Positions 10,040 to 18,192 of a DNA stretch of 20,646 bases are shown piece after piece. Every line of letters starts with the position of its first letter. Position 1 is the first letter of the stretch. The translations under genes were made by a program, and so were the position numbers. The DNA is taken from the NCBI GenBank assembly GCA_021307315.1, contig JAJSPD010000208.1:1-20646 (forward strand), in the 5' to 3' direction. The notes under the pieces are model-generated. The model did no database searches. It was given only the letters and a program-made list of their open reading frames with translations, and had not been told where the DNA came from. Source of the DNA: Bisporella sp. PMI_857 (lineage: Eukaryota; Ascomycota; Leotiomycetes; Helotiales; Helotiaceae).

Positions 10040-10172
10040 TAAATTAAATTATAGATTTATATGTACAAAAAATTATTTTGAAAGTATTTATTGTAATAAC
10101 AACTAATAATCTAATATATGTTAAGAATCCCTATTCTAAGGGTTCGATGAAGTGCTATATATAAGGTGAAGC

Positions 10173-10191
10173 ACGTGACGGAACGTCACGT
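10173..10191. repeat. 8-bp inverted repeat ACGTGACG-GAA-CGTCACGT
   Basis: The perfect 8-bp arms have a 3-nt loop and lie between the pogo-type element and the next LTR. The arms resemble the CGTGACA ends of nearby LTRs, so this may be a leftover of head-to-tail LTR ends, but that is not proven. Confidence 0.7.
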
Positions 10192-10236
10192 AGTTAGCTT
10201 GGCATGGAAAACTTTGTATATAAGATACGTAGCATA

Positions 10237-10492
10237 TGTAACAACTCAAGCCGAACAGGGATCTCGATCCGTAGATCTAGGTAGAAGGACTCAAAGGTGT
10301 GAACAACTATCAATTGTTATAACTAAGAGAACAAGCTACAGGCAGAAGAAGGGAAGGAGAGCAGTGCTTTATATACAGGAGGCTGGCCAGGGGCCAGTGT
10401 AAGCGAGCCCTGTAGCATTGGTCGCCAAGCTCTAGGATGCCAAGCCCTGTGGCAGCAGGGGCCAAGCTCGAGATAGGGCCAGGGCCGTGACA
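10237..10492 (+). mobile_element. Solo LTR, family B, copy 2, with 5-bp target duplication
   Basis: This is a 256-bp LTR starting TGTAACAACTCAAG and ending AGGGCCGTGACA. It is flanked by a perfect GCATA duplication at 10232-10236 and 10493-10497. A TATA-like TTTATATACA lies near 10368-10378. It carries 64 bp near its 3' end that are absent from copy 1, with GGCCAAGC / GCCAAGC words repeated. Full TG...CA termini plus a duplication and no internal region mean either LTR-LTR recombination or an LTR-only element. It is GC-richer than the DNA around it, so it was little affected by RIP. Confidence 0.93.
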
Positions 10493-10562
10493 GCATACAA
10501 CTTTACAATACACACCTGTAATTCCTACGCTTCCGCCTCCACCATTTTAATAATATATATAT

Positions 10563-11245
10563 TTAACATACAAATTCTATTTCTTCTATATCTTCTTTTT
10601 CTTTTTCATTAAATAATTCCTCTTTAAAAATACCCCAGCTTTTAAGACACATTATAGTCTCAAAAGTATCTTTATTAAGCCTGTTTCTTAATTTAGTAAT
10701 ATTTAAGGCTCCTTGACTAAAAAACCTTTCACTAGAAGCCGAAATAGCTGGTATTTGTAAATACTTTCTAGCTATTATAGATAATATAGGATATTTATCT
10801 TTATTGTGATTCCAATAGCTTAAAGGATTCATCTATACAATATATTAGCAAAATAAAAATAATAAGTAATATAAGTAACTTACAGATCGATTTTCTTTTT
10901 TTTTTCTAAGTAAATATCTAATTCGGTTTTTTCATTTTCATCATTTATATATATATCCTCCAAATCATCCTCTAGTTTATTAGAATAATTTAGAGGCGTT
11001 TGAATAGGTAATATATTTAATAATGATTCTTTGTTTTCTCTAATTAAATTGGTTAATAAATAATTAAATATAAATTAAATAAAACTTACTTATTATATTC
11101 TTCCTATAATTTATTATAGATATCTGTAGATTGGCCTTTAGTAAGGCCTATATTTTGAAGTCTTTCTCTTTTTATTTTTAGATCTAATATTAAAGATAAA
11201 TAAATAGCTTTATTTTTAGAGGATATACCCGATTTAGGGTAATAT
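10563..11245 (-). pseudogene. hAT transposase, C-terminal part with dimerisation domain
   Basis: Three exons read on the minus strand: 11245-11090, 11039-10884 and 10832-10563, with introns 11089-11040 (50 nt) and 10883-10833 (51 nt). Both introns have GTAAGT donors and AG acceptors. The last exon is fully open (stop TAA at 10563) and carries the hAT C-terminal dimerisation domain: NPLSYW, then YPILSIIARKYLQIPAISAS, then SERFFSQGALN and RNRLNKDTFETIMCLKSW. The preceding exons read IYLSLILDLKIKRERL and ELDIYLEKKK, the usual order before that domain. There is one in-frame TAG at 11104-11106 (likely from CAG). There is a one-base frame mismatch between exons 2 and 3, perhaps in the ten-A run. 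The N-terminal part is missing where LTR sequence begins at 11246. Its very A/T-rich codons differ from the hAT relic at 1-346, so it is probably a different family. Confidence 0.85.
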
Positions 11246-11710
11246 TGTAACGTACGAAGTAGCTTTAAGCCTAGATAGCTGGGCTTGGGGCTCGTTGGTT
11301 GGTGTGGTATATATGAAATAGACTAGACACTGCTCTTCACTAAGAAGTGAAACGTTACAAGTATAACAAGATAAACTATATTGCTAAACTATAATGAAGG
11401 TTAAGCACGAAGCTTCTTAAGCTACGAAATTACGACTATTTATATGCTATGGTTGGGCTGGAGTCCATATCCTCCCTTGGAGTCCCCAGACTTCTCCAGA
11501 CTCTATTACGTGACGTGGTCGCAGCTTCCAGGGGTTTAAGAGCCGTTTGCTCTTTTACCCACTTAGAGTCTTAGGACACTGGCTGGTCCCGGGACCCCCG
11601 TTCCTGGGACCCCTATTGGTCCTGGGACGCCTGAGCGTCCTGGGGCTTTTCTCTTGGGGCCTCAGCAGGTCCTAGGATTCGGTTCGTGACATAGGACCGT
11701 ATTCGTGACA
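11246..11710 (+). mobile_element. LTR-like block abutting the hAT relic (boundaries uncertain)
   Basis: The block starts TGTAACGTACGAAG and contains two TATA-like stretches (GGTATATATG and CTATTTATATGC). Its 3' part is GC-rich with TGGGACCCC and TCCTGGGAC repeats, and it ends CGTATTCGTGACA at 11710. For the full block the flanks do not match (AATAT versus ATCGC). A shorter reading, 11246-11359, begins TGTAACG and ends CGTTACA. Its flanks are AATAT and AGTAT, one G/A difference apart. Either one short solo LTR sits beside another LTR fragment, or a single 465-bp LTR has lost its duplication. Confidence 0.55.
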
Positions 11711-11816
11711 ATCGCAATGCTTTCTGCTTTTACAAAATTTATATTTTACTATTCTGAAAAAAAAAAAAAATAGAGCAGTTATTTTTGTTGTTTTAACTTA
11801 AGTTCGGCTTAGTAGT

Positions 11817-12312
11817 TGTCAGGTGCTAGAACACAGGTAGAGTGACTAGTCTAGTACGTGCGAAATGATCTATTGTATCGATTGTAGTATTATAACGCAT
11901 ACAAAACACATGTAACGACGCAAGGAATCACGGGCTAGAATAGAGGCATATGGGAGTGCGTACAATAGGCTGACAGTGATTGCCTTATAGGTCTACCTAC
12001 GAAGGATACAAAAACATGAGGAACAACTGTAGAGAGTAGGAGCAGGCCTTTATATAGGCGACTCCGACTCTACTCCGTATCTGCTCTGAAACCCCTCATA
12101 CCCTGATCTTCAGCCTCCTGATCCCGTGCCATGGCCTCCGTGTCGCACCTTGGGCATACCGATTGTTACAACACAAGCTATTTTCTACGGTACTACTCTT
12201 GTTCTTCGCCCCTTTTTATAGCCATCGGTACGCTATCGACTCTATACGTGGTGTGTCGCATTGTGTGTAGTATGTAAATAGGTCGGGCTCGACCTCTGTT
12301 TGGACCCTGACA
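11817..12312 (+). mobile_element. Solo LTR, family C, interrupted by a family A LTR
   Basis: The LTR starts TGTCAGGTGC and ends GGACCCTGACA, with seven-base inverted termini (TGTCAGG / CCTGACA). It is flanked by a perfect GTAGT duplication at 11812-11816 and 12313-12317. Removing the nested LTR and one copy of its ACACA duplication leaves 231 bp. A CCTTTTTATAGCC TATA-like site lies near 12211-12223. The perfect outer and inner duplications show two separate insertions, the outer one first. Confidence 0.9.
11911..12170 (+). mobile_element. Solo LTR, family A, copy 2, nested in the family C LTR
   Basis: The 260-bp LTR starts TGTAACGACGCAAGG and ends CCGATTGTTACA. It is flanked by a perfect ACACA duplication (11906-11910 and 12171-12175). 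A TATA box TTTATATA is at about 12049-12056, followed by GGCGACTCCGACT. It is the better preserved of the two family A copies; 794-1040 is its degraded relative. Confidence 0.95.
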
Positions 12313-12608
12313 GTAGTAATAAATATAAAAATGAAAATAAAAATAAAAATAAAAAGACCGATAACTACAGTAAACTTACAAGTGTTTCTTAAATTGATTT
12401 TATTATTGTTAACTGTATTAAACTCGAAACTTGTTTTTTCGGCTTACTTTACTGCTGTTATAGTTGTTTTAGCTGCTATGCCAACTGTTCGAAATTTCGT
12501 TTTGCGCTCGAATCGGTCTGCTAATACAAGTCGCTTTTCAAATATAAAAGCGCTATTAAGTTATATAGTTGAAAAAAAAAAGCTACAAGCTGTAAACACT
12601 GTACTCGC

Positions 12609-12779
12609 TGTCACGGCACGAGCTGTGGATCTACAGATACAGAAAGCAGCTGTGGTACTATACGAAAATATCAAGCTGAGGAAGGAAAAGGGGCTCGGGG
12701 AGAGCAGGCTATATGTACATGAGGGAGCCCTAGTGGCTCGGCAACAGGGCACGTGCTCGACCAGGGTCGGGACGTGACA
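12609..12779 (+). mobile_element. Solo LTR, family D, with 5-bp target duplication
   Basis: The 171-bp block starts TGTCACGGCACG and ends GGGACGTGACA, with seven-base inverted termini TGTCACG/CGTGACA. It is flanked by a perfect CTCGC duplication at 12604-12608 and 12780-12784. A TATA-like GGCTATATGTAC lies near 12707-12718. It is short for an LTR, so an LTR-only (TRIM/SMART-like) element is an alternative. It is GC-richer than its surroundings. Confidence 0.9.
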
Positions 12780-13011
12780 CTCGCACTCGGCCGGCTGAAG
12801 TTTAAGCTGCTTGTGTTACGGTAAATAAATATTTCGAAAGTAGTTGTACTAATTGCTACTATAATAATAAAGGAATCCGGTGCAGTCTTCGTAAATTTAC
12901 GAATTGTTTTTTTTGCTTTTCGATTTATAACTAACGTTACGGACTTGTAAGTAGTCAAGCTATAACTGCTACAGTTGCCGCGGCCGTAAATACAGCTGCA
13001 GCTGCTAATCT

Positions 13012-13039
13012 TGTTGCTTTTGTTGCTTTTGTTGCTTTT
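13012..13039. repeat. 9-bp tandem repeat (TTGTTGCTT), three units
   Basis: TTGTTGCTT repeats three times in tandem. On the minus strand it encodes the Lys-Ala-Thr repeat in the open frame noted above. Confidence 0.85.
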
Positions 13040-13394
13040 TCGGCCGCTAGAAGCTTTTCTGCTCGTTTTTTTCGGCGTATTGCTTTTATTAATATATTTT
13101 CGGTACTTCGTAGCCGTGTTGTTCGTAAATTTACACTTGGTATATACATTTTAATCGCCTGTAACTAACGATTTTTACTTGTAAGCTAAAACTACAGGTT
13201 AAATTCGAGTTTTTCGTCGTTCTCTGTAATAGATAGAGGGCAGCAGGAGGGATTGCAATATAACAGATGAGAACACGGGGCGGGCAATGTAATAGTAATA
13301 ATGATGTATTGGTATAAGTGTATGCTTGTACGTCCCGTAATAACAGAAAACTCAAGCTTGCTTTCTACAGAGAGTCCTAGCTGTTCCTTATATC

Positions 13395-13499
13395 CTTTAA
13401 CTGTGCTGTAGTTGTGAGCCTGTGGCTGTTGTAGCTGGGAGCCTGTGGCTGCTGTGGCTGTAAGCCTGTGGCTGCTGTAGCTGTAGGCCTGTGGCCGCC
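13395..13499. repeat. 23-bp minisatellite, about four units
   Basis: GCCTGTGGCTGYTGTRGCTG plus three variable bases begins at 13418, 13441 and 13464, and a truncated unit begins at 13487. A decayed unit precedes 13418. The exact 23-bp step is not a multiple of three, so a coding origin as a protein repeat is unlikely. Confidence 0.92.
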
Positions 13500-13554
13500 A
13501 CACCTAACCGTCTCTGGCTGTTACATTCTCGTACAGAACGTATACATTAAATTG

Positions 13555-13656
13555 CGAAGCACCACAAAGAAATCTCGAAGCGCCATGCTCAGCTGGCGGA
13601 GTTATATGCGGAGAAAGCTAGTAGACTAAATGAGGATAGTAATATTTTTTAGTTTT
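13555..13656 (+). other. Possible C-terminal coding relic, coiled-coil-like, family unknown
   Basis: After an in-frame TAA, the plus strand reads HHKEISKRHAQLAELYAEK then ASRLNEDSNIF before a TAG near 13650. The Lys/Glu/Leu spacing resembles a coiled coil and the end of a protein. It is followed by the G-rich palindrome and the inverted repeats, so it may be the tail of a degraded mobile element. I cannot name it. Confidence 0.3.
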
Positions 13657-13661
13657 CGGGC

Positions 13662-13689
13662 CTGTAACGTAGTTTTCAGGTAGTTACAG
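13662..13689. repeat. 7-bp inverted repeat CTGTAAC...GTTACAG
   Basis: The exact 7-bp arms lie 14 nt apart. The arms resemble the TGTAAC/GTTACA termini of the LTR families in this window, but the enclosed segment is too short to be an element. Confidence 0.6.
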
Positions 13690-13730
13690 ATCGAATACAA
13701 GCCGTAAAGTCTTTTAAGCGCAGCGAAATA

Positions 13731-13755
13731 TGGGGGTTTGGGGGCTGGCCCCCAT
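13731..13755. repeat. G-rich palindrome (ATGGGGG...CCCCCAT)
   Basis: Two G5 runs are followed by CTGG and a C5 run. The segment can fold as a hairpin, and the G runs stand out in an AT-rich setting. It may be the terminal structure of an element whose coding relic ends near 13653. Confidence 0.75.
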
Positions 13756-13781
13756 ATAAATACGTGATAATTTATAGAATT

Positions 13782-13855
13782 AAAAAGCAAGCTTTCTATT
13801 TTCGATTGTTACACCTAACGAGCGCCTTTATTTGTAATTAGAAAGCTTGCTTTTT
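13782..13855. repeat. 17-bp perfect inverted repeat with 40-nt spacer
   Basis: AAAAAGCAAGCTTTCTA at 13782-13798 is matched exactly in reverse complement at 13839-13855. The whole 74-bp unit could be a small MITE-like hairpin. No clear TA or longer target duplication was found at its edges. Confidence 0.85.
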
Positions 13856-13860
13856 TACTA

Positions 13861-14430
13861 AAGTCAGAACCCAGGTCACGAGCATCCCGACACGCTGACC
13901 AGTATAGCCAACTTAGCTTTGACATACTCATGTCAATGCCGCTGTCGCAACCCACTACTTCAACCTCCAGAATCTATAAAGATAAATGCAAAGTCACTAT
14001 TCTAGACTATCGGCGATATTATAAATACGGATTATTGTTCGCCAAAGGGCTTAAGTTTGCTCAATCATACAGGAATAGAATATATTGTTATAAAGCTATT
14101 AGTAAACGTTAACTCTGAAGTCGGCTGACTTACATATTCGCCATAGGGTACATTTATCAAGCTTTGGGAAGCTTAATCTCTGCCAATTCTGGAGAAGAGC
14201 GATTATACTATCTCCGCGTTCCGTTAAGGATAATAATCTCTAAACTACGTCCAATTATAGAGTAATCATTAACAAACCGGCAATTAACGATGAGAAGCTT
14301 AGGAGGCTCGCTTCGCTTATGGCCGTGACATATCTTTTCCTAGACCGAGTGAGCTTATTTCACGGGTTGGCTACAATGAAATCTCATTCTTCGCTCCATT
14401 TCCTGACGAGATGTTGTGTACCTTAAGGTA
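13861..14430. other. Stretch without assignable gene
   Basis: A plus-strand open frame of 60 codons at 13930-14112 has a Pro/Ser/Thr-rich start and a basic rest, and is not recognised. A CGTGACA word at 14324-14330 resembles LTR ends, but no matching start or duplication was found. Confidence 0.35.
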
Positions 14431-15340
14431 GTCACTGTTTGCAGATTTCGGAGCCTCCTAGGGCCTCATGAAGGCGGAAAGCGAAATGGTCGCAGAAGAG
14501 TGACGTCAAAGCCTGCATCTTCACGGCTACTGGCTCTGTTAGGCTAGTCATAGTTGGTGCTGTATATGCCACGCTTGTGTGTCTCAGTTTGCCACGCTTT
14601 GGGCTTCCGTTTATCAAGTTTGACGATGAGTCCTTCGGCGAATCAGTCTGCATTTCAATATACTTGGTGCATATCTCCCAATCATAAAATTCTAGAGTGT
14701 CTATTTCAATGTCGTTATAGACCTCAGATTTTGAAAGAAGGATTTCATAACGTTTAAGAGCAAAAGTTCACCTGCTTTGAATGGTGTCAGTTGGAATCTC
14801 TTAATATATATTACTCCTATTATTACTGATCGTTGAAAAGCTCAATCAAAGTCTCTGTGCTTGCCATCCGTATTGTTTGAATTGAAGCGCAAATGCAAAT
14901 ATGACGAGCTTGTCCTGGAAATATTGCAAATTTTCAATGATATCTAGTCGATGTGCATGGCTCTACCAATTTGAACACTGCGGTTGTATATCGATTCTAG
15001 AATGACAAACGTGATTAAGATGAAGCCTGCCGATACTCGCCAACAGTTCACTCGCGTCACAAATATGGGGGATGAGACACGAACTTTGCATTCAAGAAGT
15101 AGATCCTTGGTATCAAGTATTTTCGAAGTTAATTTTCACCTCCTCGTCATAAGGAGTTGCGTGGTTTAGCAATGCTTTCCGTCGATTACAGCAATAACCC
15201 CAACATTCATTGAATGTCACGATTTCTTCACCTAAGTAGCTACAGTATTTTGGTGTCAAAACTGGTCATTTTAGACATTCATGACTGTTGGTAAGTATAG
15301 GCATGATTTCTAAGAGCTACGTCGAAACATTCACTATATC
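14431..15340 (-). pseudogene. Unrecognised gene-like region, probably decayed
   Basis: Minus-strand frames here have the composition of real protein rather than AT-rich noise, but no single frame is open throughout. Pieces are EEIVTFNECWGYCCNRRKA near 15215-15160, then an aromatic/Leu-rich piece with LQYFQDKLVIFAFALQFKQY near 14940-14880. After a TGA comes a long open part from about 14757 to 14435 (EIDTLEFYDWEICTKYIEM, then GKLRHTSVAYTAPTMTSL, ending SEICKQ and TGA). Stops between the pieces mean unseen introns, frameshifts or decay. It lies downstream of the intact membrane gene on the same strand. I do not recognise a family and infer no function. Confidence 0.3.
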
Positions 15341-15967
15341 TGCGGCGATTGAACGAAACTTTCACGGCTAGCATCATAATTTATGTGACGAAATCCTTCT
15401 CTACCATGGCGATTCCTAATCATACTACGGTCTCCTCTCATTCTTTCACTGTTGCCCCATCCTTCGTACTTTTCATGTCCCCCTTATTCCCCATCTTCAA
15501 TGGGAAATTTTATAATCCAAAACTCAAAAGCCAAACGACTCTTCTTTCGACAACCAGCAATATCAAGACATTTAAGGTTATTGATTGGTTGTATTAATTC
15601 GATTGGCATATGACTTATACGAAAAGTCCGAACAGTAGAAGAAGATGATCTCAATTTCTTCGCGATTCACACCGCCTTCATTAACCAAATTAGGCAAAGG
15701 CATATTCATATACACCTCACCAAGAACATAGTTACAGTAAGTAGACAATAGGACTAAACGAAAAACAACGTGAAAAGACTAGCGAAAGAGCTCAAAAAAA
15801 ATATTGTATCCTGGCCTTCCTGAAGATCTGATTCCGTCTGGGGCAATGGAGTGATAAACCTCTGGCGTCTTCTCGACATCCAAACTAGTGAGCTGTTTGC
15901 CTCGTCAAACTTCTTAGCTCGACTCGTAGTGTCGAAAAGATCGAATACCATTCCGCCTGATTTATGC
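15341..15967. other. Probable 3' flank of the membrane-protein gene
   Basis: This is the sequence after the stop of the minus-strand gene at 15968. A plus-strand frame of 82 codons at 15349-15597 and a short minus-strand ATG frame near 15700-15565 are open, but neither resembles a known protein. Composition is milder than in the transposon regions. Confidence 0.35.
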
Positions 15968-17381
15968 CTAAGAAATATTTTGCAGTTCGTACGAATTATG
16001 AAGTGCTTCGTTATCACTTCCGTGACTTTGGTGTCCCCCCCTCTCAATATGGTGCCGTTCGTGCCTGGCGTTGTTATCGTAATCGCTAGAAAAGCGCGTC
16101 AAAAATTGTCGGTGCTTGATTGCCTCCCAGCCCCCGTCACAGACAGCAAATACTGCTGCACCGAGAGAAGCTAATGGTGCCACCTGCCCTATGCCTTGAA
16201 AACTGCTTTCGGGATTTTTGTTGTCTTCCCTCTGGAGCCAGATGCTTCGATCCACCCACTCACGCAGCTTACTGATAATAATCCAATTGTAGATTATATA
16301 AGCTGTGCAAAGAGTCCAGAAAAGACCTTTCTTGACGAAAGAATTCAACCAGTAATTAAGGCGTGCTCTGGTATTTTGTTTTGCGCTAGTATGAGTCGGC
16401 TTTTGTTTATAATATCCCCTTTGGAAGCCTTTCATAAACCCGATGAAGACAAAACCGCCGGTAATTGCACCGGCCGCCGCAACTATCCAAGTTGCCTGCT
16501 CGCCAGGAGCTTCGAAGAAACGTCCAGGACCATTTCCCATGAGGTTGACCTTATCTTCATCTTTCAAGCTCACTAGAAAGTTAGTAGACTCGTCTAGGAT
16601 ACATGAAACTGGAAGGATAATAACACTGTCTCTCTGATGTGTTCCTGGAATTTTACGAAGTAGCTGTTGAATCTCAGGGTTGCTGGCTGGAATGGTTTGT
16701 TCTTGACCGAAAGATATGGCGCACATAAATAAAGCTCCAACTCGACACAGCGACGCCAGTGGGGACTTGAACGGGCTCCTAGATAGAGTAAATGCTAGCA
16801 TCGAAGTCCATATACCCATCAGAACCATGTGATAAAGTACAAGGTAGTGATAAAGAGAGAGCGTACATCTCTCAGTTGCATAGAATGCTTGCCCAATTGC
16901 AAGGACGAGGAGGATCTGGGTATCAGCTGATGCAAGAATCAGACTGTCGATCCACAGGTGAATTACGTTTGACCATTCCATTGATCTTAGCCACTTGGAG
17001 TCGTTCCTGTGTCCAGCAATTAGTTTCGTACCAATCATTCAACGAAATAATGATTTACCTTGGAGAACAACATAAATATATAAATGAAAAAATGCGAATG
17101 ACCCCCAGAATCACCCCAGTAGCCATGACAAAAATGCTGAGAACTGTGAACGCCAAGAAAATCTACAGCAGTTAGTAGAGTGAATATCCAAGCTCAACAA
17201 ACACAAATTTGCTCACCCCTGCACCAGCTATATCCGGATCTCCTTCAAACTCACCCTCCTGTATAACACCGATTCTTGTGAAATTCCCCGAAGATGCATT
17301 GAACTCGACTTTGCAACTGCCCGAAGAAAGCGCATTACCACTTTTCCGGCAGAAATCAACCAAAGACTCTTCCAGTGACAT
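15968..17381 (-). CDS. Intact three-exon fungal multi-pass membrane protein, function unknown
   Basis: Exons are 17381-17217, 17162-17059 and 17006-15968. Intron 1 (54 nt) is GTGAGC...CTAACTGCTGTAG and intron 2 (52 nt) is GTAAAT...CTAATTGCTGGACACAG, both with fungal branch sites. Joined length is 1308 nt, giving 435 residues, with phases fitting exactly. The ATG has A at -3. The N-terminus (1-55) is hydrophilic with two N-glycosylation sequons (N28-A-S, N33-F-T). About seven hydrophobic helices follow, near 56-85, 110-133, 141-164, 172-190, 261-281, 317-337 and 362-380. A roughly 70-residue loop separates helices 4 and 5, and the tail is His/Asn/Ser-rich. The WIDSLILASADTQILLVLAI segment looks like the conserved core of an uncharacterised family common in plant- and soil-associated ascomycetes (from memory). 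No enzymatic motif is seen. No stops or RIP-like damage are visible. Confidence 0.9.
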
Positions 17382-18192
17382 AGTTCTGTTTACTTAAGTG
17401 GGCCTGGTGTTGGGTCTCTTAGAGTTATGCTCCAAGATTTACAATGGTTGTAGAAGGATTCTAACCTCATTATATGACTTTCAGCCTGCCATAACTCGAC
17501 AGCGGCGACGGCGGGTGTTGAGACGACCGGGATTAGCAAACTTGTATTAAAACTAAGACTGAAGTAGCCATGTTAGTGGTAGCCTTGTGATGATCGTGGG
17601 GTTGCACAACTTGGGCAGCGTCTTGGCAAATGGCACACAAGTAGCAGCCTTGCCGCCACAGCGGCAATTTGGTTATTTTAAGCCGAACACTTACAAAGTT
17701 GATGGGAAAGAGATGAAGACTTTCTGCAACTAATCCTAAGCGCTAGAATCACGACTGTGGCTGCTGGACGAGACTTCACGACCCGTGCAATCAAGCTTTG
17801 TGGCTGAGGTAGTGGTTTCGATCTCTCTAACACAGATTTTGCTTTTTATCTATTCTTGTATAGACTTGTTCATAAAAGCGCAGTGGAGAATTGCTGGAAA
17901 AAGAAAATAAATTGAGCTGTAGGCGGCGTGTGGCCGTGAGGCTTTCCCAAGCGCTTGCGGCTTCAACAGAGACCATAAGTGACTTGGCGACTCGAGCGGC
18001 TTCGTTTCTGCGAATATTTCATACCAAAACTATATTTTTACCCTCCTTAGCATACCTATTCACCGACCACTATCGATTCTGTAGTCTTCCATACCCCTCT
18101 CTTCTGTCTCTCCTCACTCCTTCCACTCCCCTACCTCTCAACACCACATCCATACTCTAGTCCCAGGCCAGCAAATCTGCCATGAGAGTTGG
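17382..18192. promoter_or_regulatory. Upstream region of the membrane-protein gene, plus a pyrimidine-rich tract
   Basis: No coding region is supported here. The part next to 17381 must hold the promoter of the minus-strand gene; I see no clear TATA box. At 18088-18152 the plus strand is a long C/T tract (CCCCTCTCTTCTGTCTCTCC-like). In fungal promoters such a tract often lies just before the start of a plus-strand gene, but that gene is now replaced by the LINE relic. Composition is balanced and not RIP-like. Confidence 0.45.

Larger units (their letters stand above)
12313..13170. other. Low-complexity host segment, no assignable gene
   Basis: Outside the LTR at 12609-12779 this is repeat-like DNA. 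There is an AAATAA run at 12325-12355. There are open frames on both strands, for example minus 13149-12955, with a basic RRKKRAEKLLAAEKATKATKATRL stretch followed by an Ala/Thr-rich tail. When the LTR and one CTCGC are removed, the plus frame starting at 12331 continues openly into 12785-12820. Both strands being open suggests stop-poor sequence rather than a gene. I recognise no family. Confidence 0.4.

Noticed and set aside
10141..10155. GGTTCGATGAAG as a tRNA B-box
   Set aside because: No A-box, acceptor stem or anticodon arm could be folded around it; no tRNA is supported anywhere in the window.
11757..11770. Fourteen-A tract as a LINE poly(A) tail
   Set aside because: No LINE coding sequence lies upstream on either strand; a homopolymer in AT-rich DNA is the simpler reading.
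12331..12777. A 148-codon plus-strand open frame as a gene
   Set aside because: Its last third lies inside the family D LTR, it begins in an AAATAA run, and the minus strand is nearly as open, so it is stop-poor sequence rather than a gene.
13192..13503. A 103-codon minus-strand frame with repeated Gln/Ser/Thr residues
   Set aside because: The N-terminal repeats come from the 23-bp minisatellite, whose step is not a multiple of three, so the apparent protein repeat is an artefact.
13500..13819. 9-bp direct repeat ACACCTAAC as a target duplication of a 302-bp element
   Set aside because: A 9-bp match at this distance is expected by chance several times in a window this size, and the enclosed segment has no matching terminal repeats.
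15851..17175. Several plus-strand open frames of 107-127 codons
   Set aside because: They lie opposite the exons of the intact minus-strand gene and match no family; they are shadows of that gene.
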